From: Streptomyces sp. SKN60
Lineage (GTDB): Bacteria; Actinomycetota; Actinomycetes; Streptomycetales; Streptomycetaceae
Length of the DNA: 64,000 nucleotides
Reading direction: 5' to 3'
NCBI RefSeq assembly: GCF_026236535.1
Contig: NZ_JAHTMW010000010.1
Coordinates: 124,001-188,000, forward strand
Below, one piece after another: positions 35,591-43,989 of this stretch. Every line of letters starts with the position of its first letter. The first letter of the stretch is position 1. The position numbers and the translations under genes were made by a program. Under the pieces are notes generated by a model that was given only the letters and a program-made list of their open reading frames with translations, was not told the DNA's origin and did not search any database.

Positions 35591-36574
35591 GTGATCGTGG
35601 ACTCTGCCATCTACCGTGCCGGGCGCAGGACGAAGGGCCCCACCGACCTCTCCGACGCGCTGGCGGAGGCGCGGGCGACCGGTGACGCCTTCCTGTGGGT
35701 GGGTCTCCACGAGCCGACGGAGGCCGAGTTCGGCCATGTCTCCGAGGAGTTCGCGCTGCACCCGCTGGCCGTCGAGGACGCCCTCAAGGCGCATCAGCGG
35801 CCCAAGCTGGAGGTGTACGACGACTCGCTGTTCGCGGTGCTCAAGCCGGTCGTGTACGAGCCGGAGAGCGACCGGGTCTCGTCCGGCGAGCTGATGCTCT
35901 TCATCGGCGACTCGTTCGTGGTGACCGTGCGGCACGGTGTGGGCTCGCCGCTGGCGGCGGTCCGCAAGCGTCTGGAGGCGGAGCCGGAGGTGCTCAGGCA
36001 CGGGCCGACCTCGGTGCTGTACGCGATCAGCGACGCGGTGGTGGACCACTACATCGAGGTGGCCGGGGAGCTCCAGGTCGACCTGGAGGAGCTGGAGGCC
36101 GACGTGTTCGCGCCGGCCGGCGGCAATCCGCCGCGGACCGCGGAGCGGATCTACACCGCCAAGCGGCAGGTCCTGGAGTTCCGCCGGGCGAGCGGGCCGC
36201 TGGCCGGTCCGATGGCGCGCCTCGCGACCGGCTCGGTGCCCTTCGTGCATGAGCACGCGATGCCGTTCTTCCGCGACGTCCAGGACCATCTGCTGCGCGC
36301 CAACGAGCAGGTCGAGGGCCTGGACCGGCTGCTCTCGGACGTGCTGTCGGCGCACCTGGCCCAGATGGGCGTGCGGCAGAACGACGACATGCGCAAGATC
36401 TCGGCCTGGGCCGCCATGGCCGCGGTCCCGACCATGGTCGCGGGGATCTACGGCATGAACTTCGACCACATGCCGGAGCTGCGCTGGGTGTGGTCGTACC
36501 CGGCGGTGATCCTGCTGATGGCGGGGATCGTGACGGGTCTGTACCGGCTGTTCAAGCGGCGCGGCTGGATGTGA
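35591..36574 (+). CDS. corA: CorA-type magnesium/cobalt transporter
   Basis: A 327-residue divalent-cation channel. The large N-terminal cytoplasmic domain (1-260) is followed by two transmembrane helices. The selectivity signature GMN is in IYGMNFDHMPEL at the end of the first. The basic C-terminus (FKRRGWM) faces the cytoplasm. It would form a pentamer in the membrane. It is divergent from the histidine phosphatase gene. Confidence 0.95.
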   Translation: MIVDSAIYRAGRRTKGPTDLSDALAEARATGDAFLWVGLHEPTEAEFGHVSEEFALHPLAVEDALKAHQRPKLEVYDDSLFAVLKPVVYEPESDRVSSGELMLFIGDSFVVTVRHGVGSPLAAVRKRLEAEPEVLRHGPTSVLYAISDAVVDHYIEVAGELQVDLEELEADVFAPAGGNPPRTAERIYTAKRQVLEFRRASGPLAGPMARLATGSVPFVHEHAMPFFRDVQDHLLRANEQVEGLDRLLSDVLSAHLAQMGVRQNDDMRKISAWAAMAAVPTMVAGIYGMNFDHMPELRWVWSYPAVILLMAGIVTGLYRLFKRRGWM

Positions 36575-36575
36575 G

Positions 36576-36593
36576 CCCCCGGCTTTGCGGGGG
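36576..36593. terminator. Short hairpin after corA
   Basis: CCCCCG (36576-36581) and CGGGGG (36588-36593) form a six-base stem right after the corA stop, between convergent genes. Confidence 0.5.
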
Positions 36594-36646
36594 ATCACAG
36601 GGTTCACAGAGGTTTACGGGCCGTCCGGCTCAGAAGACCGGGCTGT

Positions 36647-37432
36647 TCAGAAGGCCGGGACCGGCGCGGCCGGGCCTCCCAGGGCGTCGCGGCGCTCGGG
36701 CATCCGCAGGTCGACCATCTTGTGCCAGCCGGCCGCCCGCTCCCAGGCGTACACCCCGTGGATGCCGGCGGCGAGGGCGGCGGCCTTGGCCTTCGGCCAG
36801 TGCAGGATGCGGCCCATGTGGCTCATCACGGCGAGGCTGACGTCGCGGTAGACCTGGATCTCGACGAGCGCGGACTCCCGGAGGGTGCGCTGGATGAGCC
36901 GCCCGTGGCCCTCGTAGTTGAGGCGCAGCAGCTCCTCGTGGCAGTACGAGAGGTGGTTGGTCTCGTCGTTGTCGATCATGCGGATGGCCTTGCCGAGCTC
37001 GGGGTGGTCCCCGAAGTACTTGACCAGCATGATCATCTGGTCCGCGGCGCGCTGCTCGGTGACCCTGCTGTGCGCGAGGTAGACGACGATGTCCTCCTCG
37101 GTCAGCGGCTCGTCGCGGCGCAGCTTGTCGTGGGCCAGGCCGATCCCGCGCCGCTCCAGGAGCATCGTGTAGTCGGTCTCGGGCGGCACGGGCACCGGTT
37201 CGAGGCCGCGCTTCTTCAGCAGGGCGTTGAAGATCCGGCCGTGCTTGTCCTCGTCGGCGCCGTGCCGGACGATCTTGGGAGCCATGTCCCGCATGCCGGG
37301 GGCGACCAGGGCCGCGATCCGGCCGTTCTCCCAGCCGCCCTGGGCCTCGCCACTGGCGGCGATGGAGCAGAAGAGCCGGAACGAGTCGTCGTTGTCGATG
37401 ATTTCCTGGAACAGGCCTTTGGCCGTGAACAT
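36647..37432 (-). CDS. Ferritin-like domain protein
   Basis: A 261-residue, mostly helical protein. Two Glu/His motifs, ADEDKHGRIFNALL (about 55-70) and DNDETNHLSYCHEELL (about 160-175), are placed as the metal ligands of a ferritin-like four-helix bundle that could hold a di-iron site. Reaction and partners are unknown. I chose the ATG at 37432, with GGAGGTGGCAGGC upstream; another ATG lies five codons earlier. It converges on corA. Confidence 0.8.
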   Translation of the reverse strand: MFTAKGLFQEIIDNDDSFRLFCSIAASGEAQGGWENGRIAALVAPGMRDMAPKIVRHGADEDKHGRIFNALLKKRGLEPVPVPPETDYTMLLERRGIGLAHDKLRRDEPLTEEDIVVYLAHSRVTEQRAADQMIMLVKYFGDHPELGKAIRMIDNDETNHLSYCHEELLRLNYEGHGRLIQRTLRESALVEIQVYRDVSLAVMSHMGRILHWPKAKAAALAAGIHGVYAWERAAGWHKMVDLRMPERRDALGGPAAPVPAF

Positions 37433-37623
37433 GCCTGCCACCTCCATGCGGACGTCCGCACTCCGCACGCCCGTGGAGTACGAGTCAAGTGCGCCGAGCC
37501 GGGTCGGGCAACAGGAGGAGGGCGGACGCTGCGCCGAACGAGGCAGCGCGCGGGACAGGGGCCGGGGCGCACGGGGCGCGGGAGCGCGTAACTCCGGTCG
37601 CCCTCGCGCGTTGTGCTCCATGA

Positions 37624-37665
37624 CGGCCGTGGCGGGGAAGACCCCCCGAGCCCCCACCACGGCCG
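37624..37665 (-). terminator. Hairpin after the LLM-class oxidoreductase gene
   Basis: CGGCCGTGG (37624-37632) and CCACGGCCG (37657-37665) pair, with GGGG/CCCC runs able to pair inside. It lies 43 bases past the oxidoreductase stop. Confidence 0.65.
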
Positions 37666-37708
37666 CGGAGTTCTCGTTCTCGTTCTCCGTACGGTGCGCG
37701 AGGCCGCG

Positions 37709-38761
37709 TTACGACGCGAGGCCGGCCCGCTCCAGCGCCTCCACGCCCGCCCGCAGCGCGGCGAGCCGCTCGTCGAGCGTGAAGCCGGCCGGGGAGAGCG
37801 TCAGGGTGGTGACCCCGGCGGAGGCGTAGGCCTTCATCCGGTCGGCGATCCGGTCGACGCCGCCGAGCAGCGCGGTCTGGTCGATCAGCTGCCGCGGCAC
37901 GGCCGCCGCGGCGCCCTGCTTGTCGCCGGACAGGTACTTCTCCTGGATCTCGGCGGCGGCCTTCTCGTAGCCCATCCGCTGGGCGAGCTGGTTGTAGAAG
38001 TTCTGCTTGCGGCTGCCCATGCCGCCGACGTACAGCGCGGTGTAGGGACGGAACATGTCGGCGAGCGCGTCGATGTCGTCGCCGAGCGCGATCGGCAGCG
38101 TCGGGTGGACGTCGAAGCCGTCCATCGTCAGCCCGGCCTTCTCACGGCCCGCGCGCAGATGGCGCAGGGTGGTCTCCTCCAGGTGCTCGGCGGCCGGGAA
38201 GATGAGCAGCGCGCCGTCGGCGATCTCGCCGGTCTGCTCCAGGTTCTTCGGGCCGATGGCCGCGATGTAGAGCGGGATGTGCGGGCGGGTGGGGTGGACG
38301 GTGAGCTTGATCGGCTTGCCCGGGCCGTCCGGCAGCGGCAGCGTCCAGTGCTCGCCCTGGTGGGTGAGGCGCTCGCGGGTCATCGCCTTGCGGACGATCT
38401 CGACGTACTCGCGGGTGCGGGCGAGCGGCTTGTCGAACTTGACGCCGTACCAGCCCTCGGAGACCTGCGGGCCCGAGACGCCGAGGCCGAGCCGGAAGCG
38501 GCCGCCGGAGAGCGAGTCGAGGGTGGCGGCGGTCATCGCCGTCATCGCGGGCTGCCGGGCCGGGATCTGCATGATCGCCGAACCGACGTCGATCCGCTCG
38601 GTCTTGGCGGCGACCCAGGAGAGCACGGTGGGGGCGTCGGAGCCGTACGCCTCCGCCGCCCAGCACACGTCGTAGCCGAGGCGGTCCGCCTCCTGGGCCA
38701 CGGCCAGGTTGTCGCCGTCCATGCCCGCGCCCCAGTAGCCGAGGTTGATGCCGAGCCGCAT
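37709..38761 (-). CDS. LLM-class (F420-dependent type) oxidoreductase
   Basis: A 350-residue TIM-barrel enzyme of the luciferase-like monooxygenase class. GINLGYWGAGMDGDNLAVAQEADRLGYDVCWAAEAYGSDA and SAIMQIPARQPAMTAMTAATLD are close to mycobacterial and Streptomyces F420-dependent members. It should use reduced F420 or flavin to reduce an unknown substrate. A small inverted repeat (38774-38787) lies just upstream of the ATG. It is divergent from the aldo/keto reductase gene. Confidence 0.88.
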   Translation of the reverse strand: MRLGINLGYWGAGMDGDNLAVAQEADRLGYDVCWAAEAYGSDAPTVLSWVAAKTERIDVGSAIMQIPARQPAMTAMTAATLDSLSGGRFRLGLGVSGPQVSEGWYGVKFDKPLARTREYVEIVRKAMTRERLTHQGEHWTLPLPDGPGKPIKLTVHPTRPHIPLYIAAIGPKNLEQTGEIADGALLIFPAAEHLEETTLRHLRAGREKAGLTMDGFDVHPTLPIALGDDIDALADMFRPYTALYVGGMGSRKQNFYNQLAQRMGYEKAAAEIQEKYLSGDKQGAAAAVPRQLIDQTALLGGVDRIADRMKAYASAGVTTLTLSPAGFTLDERLAALRAGVEALERAGLAS

Positions 38762-38773
38762 GCCACGTACCCC

Positions 38774-38787
38774 TTACCCATCGGTAA
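38774..38787. promoter_or_regulatory. Small inverted repeat before the LLM-class gene
   Basis: TTACC (38774-38778) and GGTAA (38783-38787) are separated by CATC, 13 bases before the ATG. The form is common in TetR-type operators, but nothing else supports it. Confidence 0.3.
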
Positions 38788-38883
38788 CGTCCCTGTGCGG
38801 GGACTCTAGCGCGCGGCCCCGGCATTCGTCAGGAGCCGATCGGGCACGGGTCGGGACGGGGCGCCGGCTCCTCGAACGGGTGG

Positions 38884-38906
38884 CCTGTGGACAGGTTGTC
38901 CACAGG
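38884..38906. promoter_or_regulatory. Pair of inverted DnaA-box-like sites
   Basis: CCTGTGGACA and TGTCCACAGG form a perfect 10-bp inverted repeat around GGT. TTGTCCACA (38896-38904) equals the Streptomyces DnaA-box consensus, and TGTGGACAG (38886-38894) is the same box in reverse with one change. It lies about 27 bases upstream of the aldo/keto reductase -10. Confidence 0.5.
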
Positions 38907-38932
38907 GTCTCTCCGCGTGGTGCCGTGGCCAG

Positions 38933-38938
38933 TAATCT
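38933..38938 (+). promoter_or_regulatory. Candidate -10 of the aldo/keto reductase gene (leaderless)
   Basis: TAATCT ends seven bases before the ATG at 38946, and no ribosome binding site is present. Confidence 0.6.
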
Positions 38939-38945
38939 CGCGGCC

Positions 38946-39932
38946 ATGGAGCAGAGGCATCTCGGACGTACCGGCCTGCGCGTGTCCCGGCTCGGGCTCG
39001 GCACCCTCACCTGGGGCCGGGACACCGACGAGCACGACGCGGCCGAGCAGTTGAAGGCGTTCTGGGACGCGGGCGGCACGCTCGTGGACACCGCGGACGT
39101 GTACGGGGGCGGCGAGGCGGAGTATCTGCTCGGGCGGCTGATCGACGAGCGGTCCGGTCTGGTGCCGCGCCGCGACCTGGTGATCTCCACCAAGGCGGGC
39201 AGCGTGCCCGACCCCGACCGGCGCACGGACGGCTCGCGCGGGCATCTGCTCGCCGCGCTCGACGCCTCGCTCGCGAGGCTCGGCACGGACTACGTGGACC
39301 TGTGGCAGCTGCACGCCCCGGACCCCCACACCCCGCTGGAGGAGTCCCTGCAGGCCCTCGACATCGCGGTGCGCACCGGCCGGGCGCGCTATGTGGGAGT
39401 GGCCGGCTTCTGCGGCTGGCAACTGGCCAGGGCCGGCACCTGGCAGCTGGCCGGGGACCGGACGCGCCTTGCCGGGACGCAGATGGAGTACTCGCTGCTG
39501 CAGCGGGGCGTCGAGCGCGAGGTGCTGCCCGCCGCGCTCGACCTCGGCATCGGGCTGCTGCCCTCCTCGCCGCTCGGGCGCGGGGTGCTCACCGGGAAGT
39601 ACCGGCACGGCACCCCGGCCGACTCGCGCGGCGGCTCGGAGGCCCTGGCGCCCTTCGTCGAGCCCTATCTGGACGACACGGCGAGCCGGATCGTGGACGC
39701 GGTGCGCACGGCCGCGGACGGTCTCGCCACCACCCCGCTGCATGTCGCCCTCGCGTGGGTCCGCGACCGCCCCGGGGTCACCGCCCCGGTCGTCGGCGCG
39801 CGCAACGCGCAGCAGCTCGCGACCGCTTTGTCAGTGGAGAGCCTTAGTCTTCCTGACGAGATCTGCCGGGCCCTCGACGACGTGTCGGCGCCCGTGCACC
39901 GCTATCCGGATCACGACTGGAGCACCTTGTGA
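38946..39932 (+). CDS. Aldo/keto reductase
   Basis: A 328-residue NADPH-dependent TIM-barrel reductase. The catalytic tetrad is readable: Asp in DTADVYGGGEAEYLLG with its Tyr, Lys in ISTKAGS, and His in LWQLHAPD. The C-terminal cofactor region reads TAPVVGARNAQQL. The natural aldehyde or ketone is unknown. Its stop overlaps the next gene's GTG (GTGA), so the reductase and the RecD-like gene form an operon. Confidence 0.93.
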   Translation: MEQRHLGRTGLRVSRLGLGTLTWGRDTDEHDAAEQLKAFWDAGGTLVDTADVYGGGEAEYLLGRLIDERSGLVPRRDLVISTKAGSVPDPDRRTDGSRGHLLAALDASLARLGTDYVDLWQLHAPDPHTPLEESLQALDIAVRTGRARYVGVAGFCGWQLARAGTWQLAGDRTRLAGTQMEYSLLQRGVEREVLPAALDLGIGLLPSSPLGRGVLTGKYRHGTPADSRGGSEALAPFVEPYLDDTASRIVDAVRTAADGLATTPLHVALAWVRDRPGVTAPVVGARNAQQLATALSVESLSLPDEICRALDDVSAPVHRYPDHDWSTL

Positions 39933-42076
39933 CCGAGCCTTCCGGCGACACCGCGCCGCCCGAGGCCGACGAGCCCACCGCCGACGCCCAGGAGGCGCCC
40001 GCCGCACCCGGCACGGAGCCGGAGGAGCCCGGGACCGCCGAGGCCGGCGCCACGGAGGCCGGGGCGACCGAGGACGCGTCCACCGAGGCCGGTTCCACCG
40101 AGGAGGCCGCGCCCGGGCTGTCCGAGGCGCAGGCGGAGCTGGCCGCGCAGCGGGAGCTGCGGGAGAAGATCGAGCGGCGCAAGGCGGAGCGCGGTGCGCC
40201 CGTCGAGGCGGGCGGCAAGCTGACGGGCACGGCCGCCGATCTGCTCGCCGCCGTCCGGGCGGTGGAGAGCGGCGAGAAGCCGGTCTCGGTCCCGCGCGCC
40301 GCAGTGCCGATTCCCGCGCCCACGCCGGAGCGGACCGCCCCGGCGGCGCCGCCGGAGACGACCGTGCGCCCGCCGGCCCCCGAGACGCCGGTGGTGACCG
40401 AGGAGACCACGGAGGCCGTCCGGCAGGTCCTCCAGCGCGGCGGGGCCCCCGAGACGCTGGCCGCCCCGGTGGCCGCCGTGCTCGGCGAGGGCGCCGCCCG
40501 GGCCCTCGCGGACGACCCGTGGCAGCTGCTCGCGGTGCCGGGCGTGCGCCCCGAGCAGGCCGACGGCTTCGCCCGGGCGCTGCTCGGCGCGGAGTGCGGC
40601 CCCGCCGACCCGCGCCGCGCGGTGGCCCTCACCGCCTGGCTCCTGGAGCAGGCGGTCCTCAAGGGGCACACCGCCCTGGAGATCGGCGCCGTCCGCGACG
40701 CCCTCGCCCGGCTGTCGGTGCCCGAGCCGGACAAGGCCGTCGACCTCGCGGTGTCCGAGGCCGCCGTCCTCGTCTTCCAGGAAGAGGAGCAGGAGGAGCC
40801 GGAGGACGAGACCGAGGGCGAGGCCGAGGCCGCCGCCGCGCCGCCCGCCGGGCCCGAGGTGCCGGTGCTGCTCGGCCTGGAACGGTACGCGCTCGCGGAG
40901 GAGAGCCTGGCCGACGGACTCGCCCGGCTGATCCGTGCGGCCGAGGCGACCGCGTGGGACGGCCCCGAGCTGGCCCGGGCCGCCGGGGCGCACGGGCTCG
41001 TGCTGCACACCGGCGGCGAGGCCGCCCGGGCCGAACCGGCCGCCTTGGCAGAGGCGGCCCGCGCGCGCGGCCTGCGGGTCGCGCTCGCGGCGCACACCGC
41101 GCGGGACGGCGCCCTGCCGGTGGCCGCGCTGCTGTCCGGCGCGGCCGGACCGGGCCGGGACGCCGAGGGCACCCTCGCCCTGGACCTGCTCGTGGTCCTG
41201 GACGCGCCGCAGCTCGACGTGGAGACGGCGGCCACGCTCGTCGAGGCGCTCCCGGACGGCTGCCGCCTGGTGCTCAGCGGCGATCCGTACGTGCTGGGCG
41301 CGGCGGGTCCCGGCCGGGTGTTCGCCGATCTGCTCGCGGCCAAAGTCGCCCCGCAGATCGCCTCCCGGGTGCCCGACCCGGGTCCGGTCGGCGAGCTGGT
41401 CTCGGGCATCGGCGCCGGCGAGCTCAACCAGGTGGCCGCGCCCGGCAAGGAGGTCGTGATCGTCCCGGTCCGGGATGCCGGCGAGGCGGTGCACCGCACG
41501 GTGCAGCTGGTCGCCGACTCGATCCCGCGGGCCATCGGCGTACCCACCGAGCAGACCCAGGTGATCACCGTGGGCCACGGCGGCTCGGCCGGCACCCGCG
41601 CGCTGAACGCGGCGCTCAAGGAGCGCCTCAACCCCGGCCCCGGCCGCTTCGGCGGCTTCGACCCGGGCGACCGGGTGGCCCACTCCCCCGCCCCTGGCCG
41701 TACGGTCACCGGCACGGTCGTCTCGGCCGGCGCCGAGGGCCTGCACCTGGACTGCGCGGGCGAGCGGGTCGTCGTACCGAAGGAGCGGGTCGAGGCGGCG
41801 CTGCGGCACGGCTGGGCGCTGACCGCGCACCAGGCCGCCGGGGCGCGCTGGCCCGCGGCGGTCGTGGTGCTGCCCGGCGACGCGGCCGGCGGCCTCACCC
41901 GCTCATGGGTCTACACGGCCTTCGGCCGTGCCGAGCGCCATCTGTCCGTGGTCCACGGGGTCGAGCAGGCGCTGCCGAGGGCGGTGGCCGAGGGCCGCGA
42001 CCCGGAACGCACGACCCGGCTGCGGCCCCTCCTGGAGGCGCTGCTGCACGAGGAGGAGGACGAGGCCGGGGCGTAA
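39929..42076 (+). CDS. RecD2-like protein with degenerate helicase motifs
   Basis: A 715-residue protein. Residues 1-60 are acidic and Ala/Pro-rich. A helix-hairpin-helix region (about 150-270) matches RecD2 (DPWQLLAVPGVRPEQADGFA, then LKGHTAL). The motor that follows has lost its ATPase signatures. The Walker A site reads LVLHTGGEAARAEPA, motif II is LLVVLDAPQLDV in place of the usual DEASMVD, and the motif III Asp-Gln is GDPYVLG. The C-terminal HQAAGARWPAAVVV and WVYTAFGRAERHLSVV still align with RecD2. Helicase activity is unlikely; DNA binding is possible. Confidence 0.82.
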   Translation: MTEPSGDTAPPEADEPTADAQEAPAAPGTEPEEPGTAEAGATEAGATEDASTEAGSTEEAAPGLSEAQAELAAQRELREKIERRKAERGAPVEAGGKLTGTAADLLAAVRAVESGEKPVSVPRAAVPIPAPTPERTAPAAPPETTVRPPAPETPVVTEETTEAVRQVLQRGGAPETLAAPVAAVLGEGAARALADDPWQLLAVPGVRPEQADGFARALLGAECGPADPRRAVALTAWLLEQAVLKGHTALEIGAVRDALARLSVPEPDKAVDLAVSEAAVLVFQEEEQEEPEDETEGEAEAAAAPPAGPEVPVLLGLERYALAEESLADGLARLIRAAEATAWDGPELARAAGAHGLVLHTGGEAARAEPAALAEAARARGLRVALAAHTARDGALPVAALLSGAAGPGRDAEGTLALDLLVVLDAPQLDVETAATLVEALPDGCRLVLSGDPYVLGAAGPGRVFADLLAAKVAPQIASRVPDPGPVGELVSGIGAGELNQVAAPGKEVVIVPVRDAGEAVHRTVQLVADSIPRAIGVPTEQTQVITVGHGGSAGTRALNAALKERLNPGPGRFGGFDPGDRVAHSPAPGRTVTGTVVSAGAEGLHLDCAGERVVVPKERVEAALRHGWALTAHQAAGARWPAAVVVLPGDAAGGLTRSWVYTAFGRAERHLSVVHGVEQALPRAVAEGRDPERTTRLRPLLEALLHEEEDEAGA

Positions 42077-42115
42077 GGCCGGGTCTTCCGGATCCCCGCT
42101 GTCCGGGCATGGACA

Positions 42116-42152
42116 AGGGCGCCCTCCCCGCTCGCCGCGGGGAGGGCGCCCT
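42116..42152. terminator. Bidirectional terminator after the RecD-like gene
   Basis: Sixteen-base arms (42116-42131 and 42137-42152) pair perfectly around TCGCC, between convergent genes. Confidence 0.85.
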
Positions 42153-42184
42153 GTGCGTGACGGCCGGGCCCGGCGGGCCCGGGC

Positions 42185-42817
42185 TCAGGCCTGGGAGACC
42201 CGGGCCGCCGGCTCCTCCTCGTCCGTCTCGTCGTCGAAGACGGCGCTGATGTCGAAGCGGCAGACGAGGTGCTCGGGATCGGCCTGGTCGAAGGGGGCGT
42301 TCAGCCACTCCCCCGGTTCGGGCAGGTCGTCGGCGGCCTCGACCCAGAGGGTGGAGTCGCCCTCCTCCAGGCCGAATTCCTTGTGCCGGGACGCGATTTC
42401 GTCAGGTTCGTACTCGCCGAACACGATCCCGAGCGCCGCGTGCGTGGTCCCCGCGCCCTCCTCCCGGTCCAGGTCGGTGACCCGGCGGGCCTGGGCGATC
42501 AGGCGCTGCGGCTCCACCACGGCGTAGTCGCGGCGGATCAGCACGCTGAGGGCATGCGGCTCCTCCGGGCCCGCGTAGGGCGGCAGGGAGTCGTCGGCGC
42601 CCGGGATCTCGAAGGGCGTGACCTCGTCGTACCGGTCGTAGAGGGCCTCGTCGTACGCCTCCGCCGCCGCGGCGAGCGCGTTGAAGGCCTCGTAGACGGC
42701 CGGGTCGTCGTCCCCGGTGCGGCGTTCGACCGCCGCGAGGTGACGGTCCAGTGCGGCTTTGACCGCCTCGGCGGCGGCGCGTACCTCGGCAGCGGTGGGC
42801 TGCGCAGCATCAGACAT
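42185..42817 (-). CDS. Hypothetical acidic protein
   Basis: A 210-residue cytoplasmic protein I do not recognise beyond being conserved in Streptomyces. The first 70 residues look like a helical bundle (AAAEAVKAALDRHLAAVERR...YEAFNALAAAAEAYDEALYDRYDEV). The rest is rich in Glu and Asp (FDDETDEEE near the end) and has one cysteine. There is no signal peptide. A -10-like TAGCGT seven bases before the ATG supports this start and suggests a leaderless message. Confidence 0.75.
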   Translation of the reverse strand: MSDAAQPTAAEVRAAAEAVKAALDRHLAAVERRTGDDDPAVYEAFNALAAAAEAYDEALYDRYDEVTPFEIPGADDSLPPYAGPEEPHALSVLIRRDYAVVEPQRLIAQARRVTDLDREEGAGTTHAALGIVFGEYEPDEIASRHKEFGLEEGDSTLWVEAADDLPEPGEWLNAPFDQADPEHLVCRFDISAVFDDETDEEEPAARVSQA

Positions 42818-42824
42818 AGGACAG

Positions 42825-42857
42825 ACGCTATCCGTACCGGGCCCTTGGCCGCACAAT
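42825..42857. promoter_or_regulatory. Overlapping divergent leaderless promoters
   Basis: TAGCGT on the minus strand (42825-42830) ends seven bases before the hypothetical gene's ATG. CACAAT on the plus strand (42852-42857) ends seven bases before the DUF5703 ATG. The hexamers are 21 bases apart, so the two -35 regions must overlap and the promoters may compete. Confidence 0.55.
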
Positions 42858-42864
42858 AGATGCG

Positions 42865-43053
42865 ATGCCGGAATACGAATTTGTCGACGTGTACGTGCCG
42901 CGTGGCGTCTCCCGCAAGGAGACGACGCGGCTCCTGACCGACCATGCCGAGTACGGACACTGGGAGTTGGACCGCCTGAGCCTGCGCCGGGACGGCAGCC
43001 GCAGGGTACGGCTGAAGCGCCGCATCATCCGTCAGATCCGCGCCACCTGGTGA
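42865..43053 (+). CDS. DUF5703 family small protein
   Basis: A 62-residue basic protein of unknown function (MPEYEFVDVYVPRGVSRKE at the start, many Arg in the second half: LRRDGSRRVRLKRRIIRQIRATW). Its charge suggests nucleic-acid contact, which is only inference. It is found widely in Streptomyces at this place beside chaplin genes, as I recall. It ends at a strong terminator shared with chpC. Confidence 0.8.
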   Translation: MPEYEFVDVYVPRGVSRKETTRLLTDHAEYGHWELDRLSLRRDGSRRVRLKRRIIRQIRATW

Positions 43054-43060
43054 CATGAGG

Positions 43061-43091
43061 AAGGGGCCCCGCGACCGCGGGGCCCCTTTTT
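43061..43091. terminator. Intrinsic terminator with T-run
   Basis: AAGGGGCCCCGC (43061-43072) and GCGGGGCCCCTT (43077-43088) form a 12-bp stem, followed by Ts to 43091. It serves DUF5703 and probably chpC from the other side. Confidence 0.88.
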
Positions 43092-43109
43092 CTCGCGCTG
43101 CGGCCGGGA

Positions 43110-43877
43110 CTACGCGGCGCTGCGGGCCCGCCGGTAGATCACCGAGCCGGCGAGCAGCAGGCCGGCGCCGGCGGGCACGATCAGGCCCAGCGGACCGGAA
43201 CCGGTGCTCGCGAGCTCCTCGGTGGGCCCGTTCGGCGTGATGGACCGCGTACTCGGCGTGTTCGGCCCGTGCGAGGCGCCGGGGGTCTCCGGCGTGCCCG
43301 GGTGCTCGCCCTCGCCGCGCGGGGGCGTGCTCGGGGTGCCGGGCGTCTCGGGCGTGCCGGGGTGTCCCGGGGTGGTCGGCTCGACGCCGTAGCCGCAGTC
43401 GTTGCCGTAGGCCGCGTTGCCGGCACCGACGCCCGTGACGCTGTTCCCGCAGACGTTGACGGGGGCGTCGATCGGGACCTCGACGGTGTTGCCGGAGCCG
43501 ACGCCCGGGGAGTCGGAGCCGTGGCCCCCGGCCTGGGAGCCGCCCTCGTCGCCGTAACCACCGGGACTGCCCGGGCTGCCGGGACCGCCGGGGCTGCTGG
43601 AACCGCCCGGCGCTCCGGAACCGCTCTGGTTGGCACAGGAGTTGCCGGACACCGGGTTCAGCAGTCCGATGACGGAGACGGTGTTGCCGCAGACGTTGAC
43701 CGGCGCGTGGACCGGGACCTGCACGGTGTTGCCGGACGCGACGCCCGGCGAGTCGGCCGCGGCGCCGCTCGCGCCGGACGAGGCGTGGGCGTAGCCCCCG
43801 CCGAGGGCGATCATGCCGCCGGCCGCGGCGACCGTGATGATGCTCTTGCGCGTGATGACGCGTGTGACCTGTCGCAT
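43110..43877 (-). CDS. chpC: ChpC-type long chaplin with sortase signal
   Basis: A 255-residue surface protein that helps make aerial hyphae hydrophobic. After a signal peptide (ending YAHA) come two chaplin domains, each with a Cys pair: VCGNTVSVIGLLNPVSGNSC and VCGNSVTGVGAGNAAYGNDC. A Gly/Pro/Ser linker joins them, and a Thr/Pro-rich wall-spanning stretch follows. The sorting signal LASTG, a membrane helix and RRARSAA end the protein, so sortase should attach it to peptidoglycan. chpH lies upstream on the same strand. The second chaplin domain is diverged. Confidence 0.95.
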   Translation of the reverse strand: MRQVTRVITRKSIITVAAAGGMIALGGGYAHASSGASGAAADSPGVASGNTVQVPVHAPVNVCGNTVSVIGLLNPVSGNSCANQSGSGAPGGSSSPGGPGSPGSPGGYGDEGGSQAGGHGSDSPGVGSGNTVEVPIDAPVNVCGNSVTGVGAGNAAYGNDCGYGVEPTTPGHPGTPETPGTPSTPPRGEGEHPGTPETPGASHGPNTPSTRSITPNGPTEELASTGSGPLGLIVPAGAGLLLAGSVIYRRARSAA

Positions 43878-43915
43878 TGTGGGTTACCTGCTTCTCGGCT
43901 CGTGACGAAATGGCC

Positions 43916-43954
43916 ACCGGCCCCGGAGTGCATGGCACGCACTCCGGGGCCGGT
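43916..43954 (-). terminator. Terminator between chpH and chpC
   Basis: Sixteen-base arms (43916-43931 and 43939-43954) pair perfectly, 35 bases past the chpH stop. The two chaplins are therefore probably separate transcripts. Confidence 0.85.
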
Positions 43955-43989
43955 CCGGGCTCGGACCCTCAGGGGGTCGAGACAGAACG

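Noticed and set aside
38884..38906. A replication origin
   Set aside because: Only two DnaA-like boxes are present; oriC in Streptomyces has many and lies next to dnaA and dnaN.
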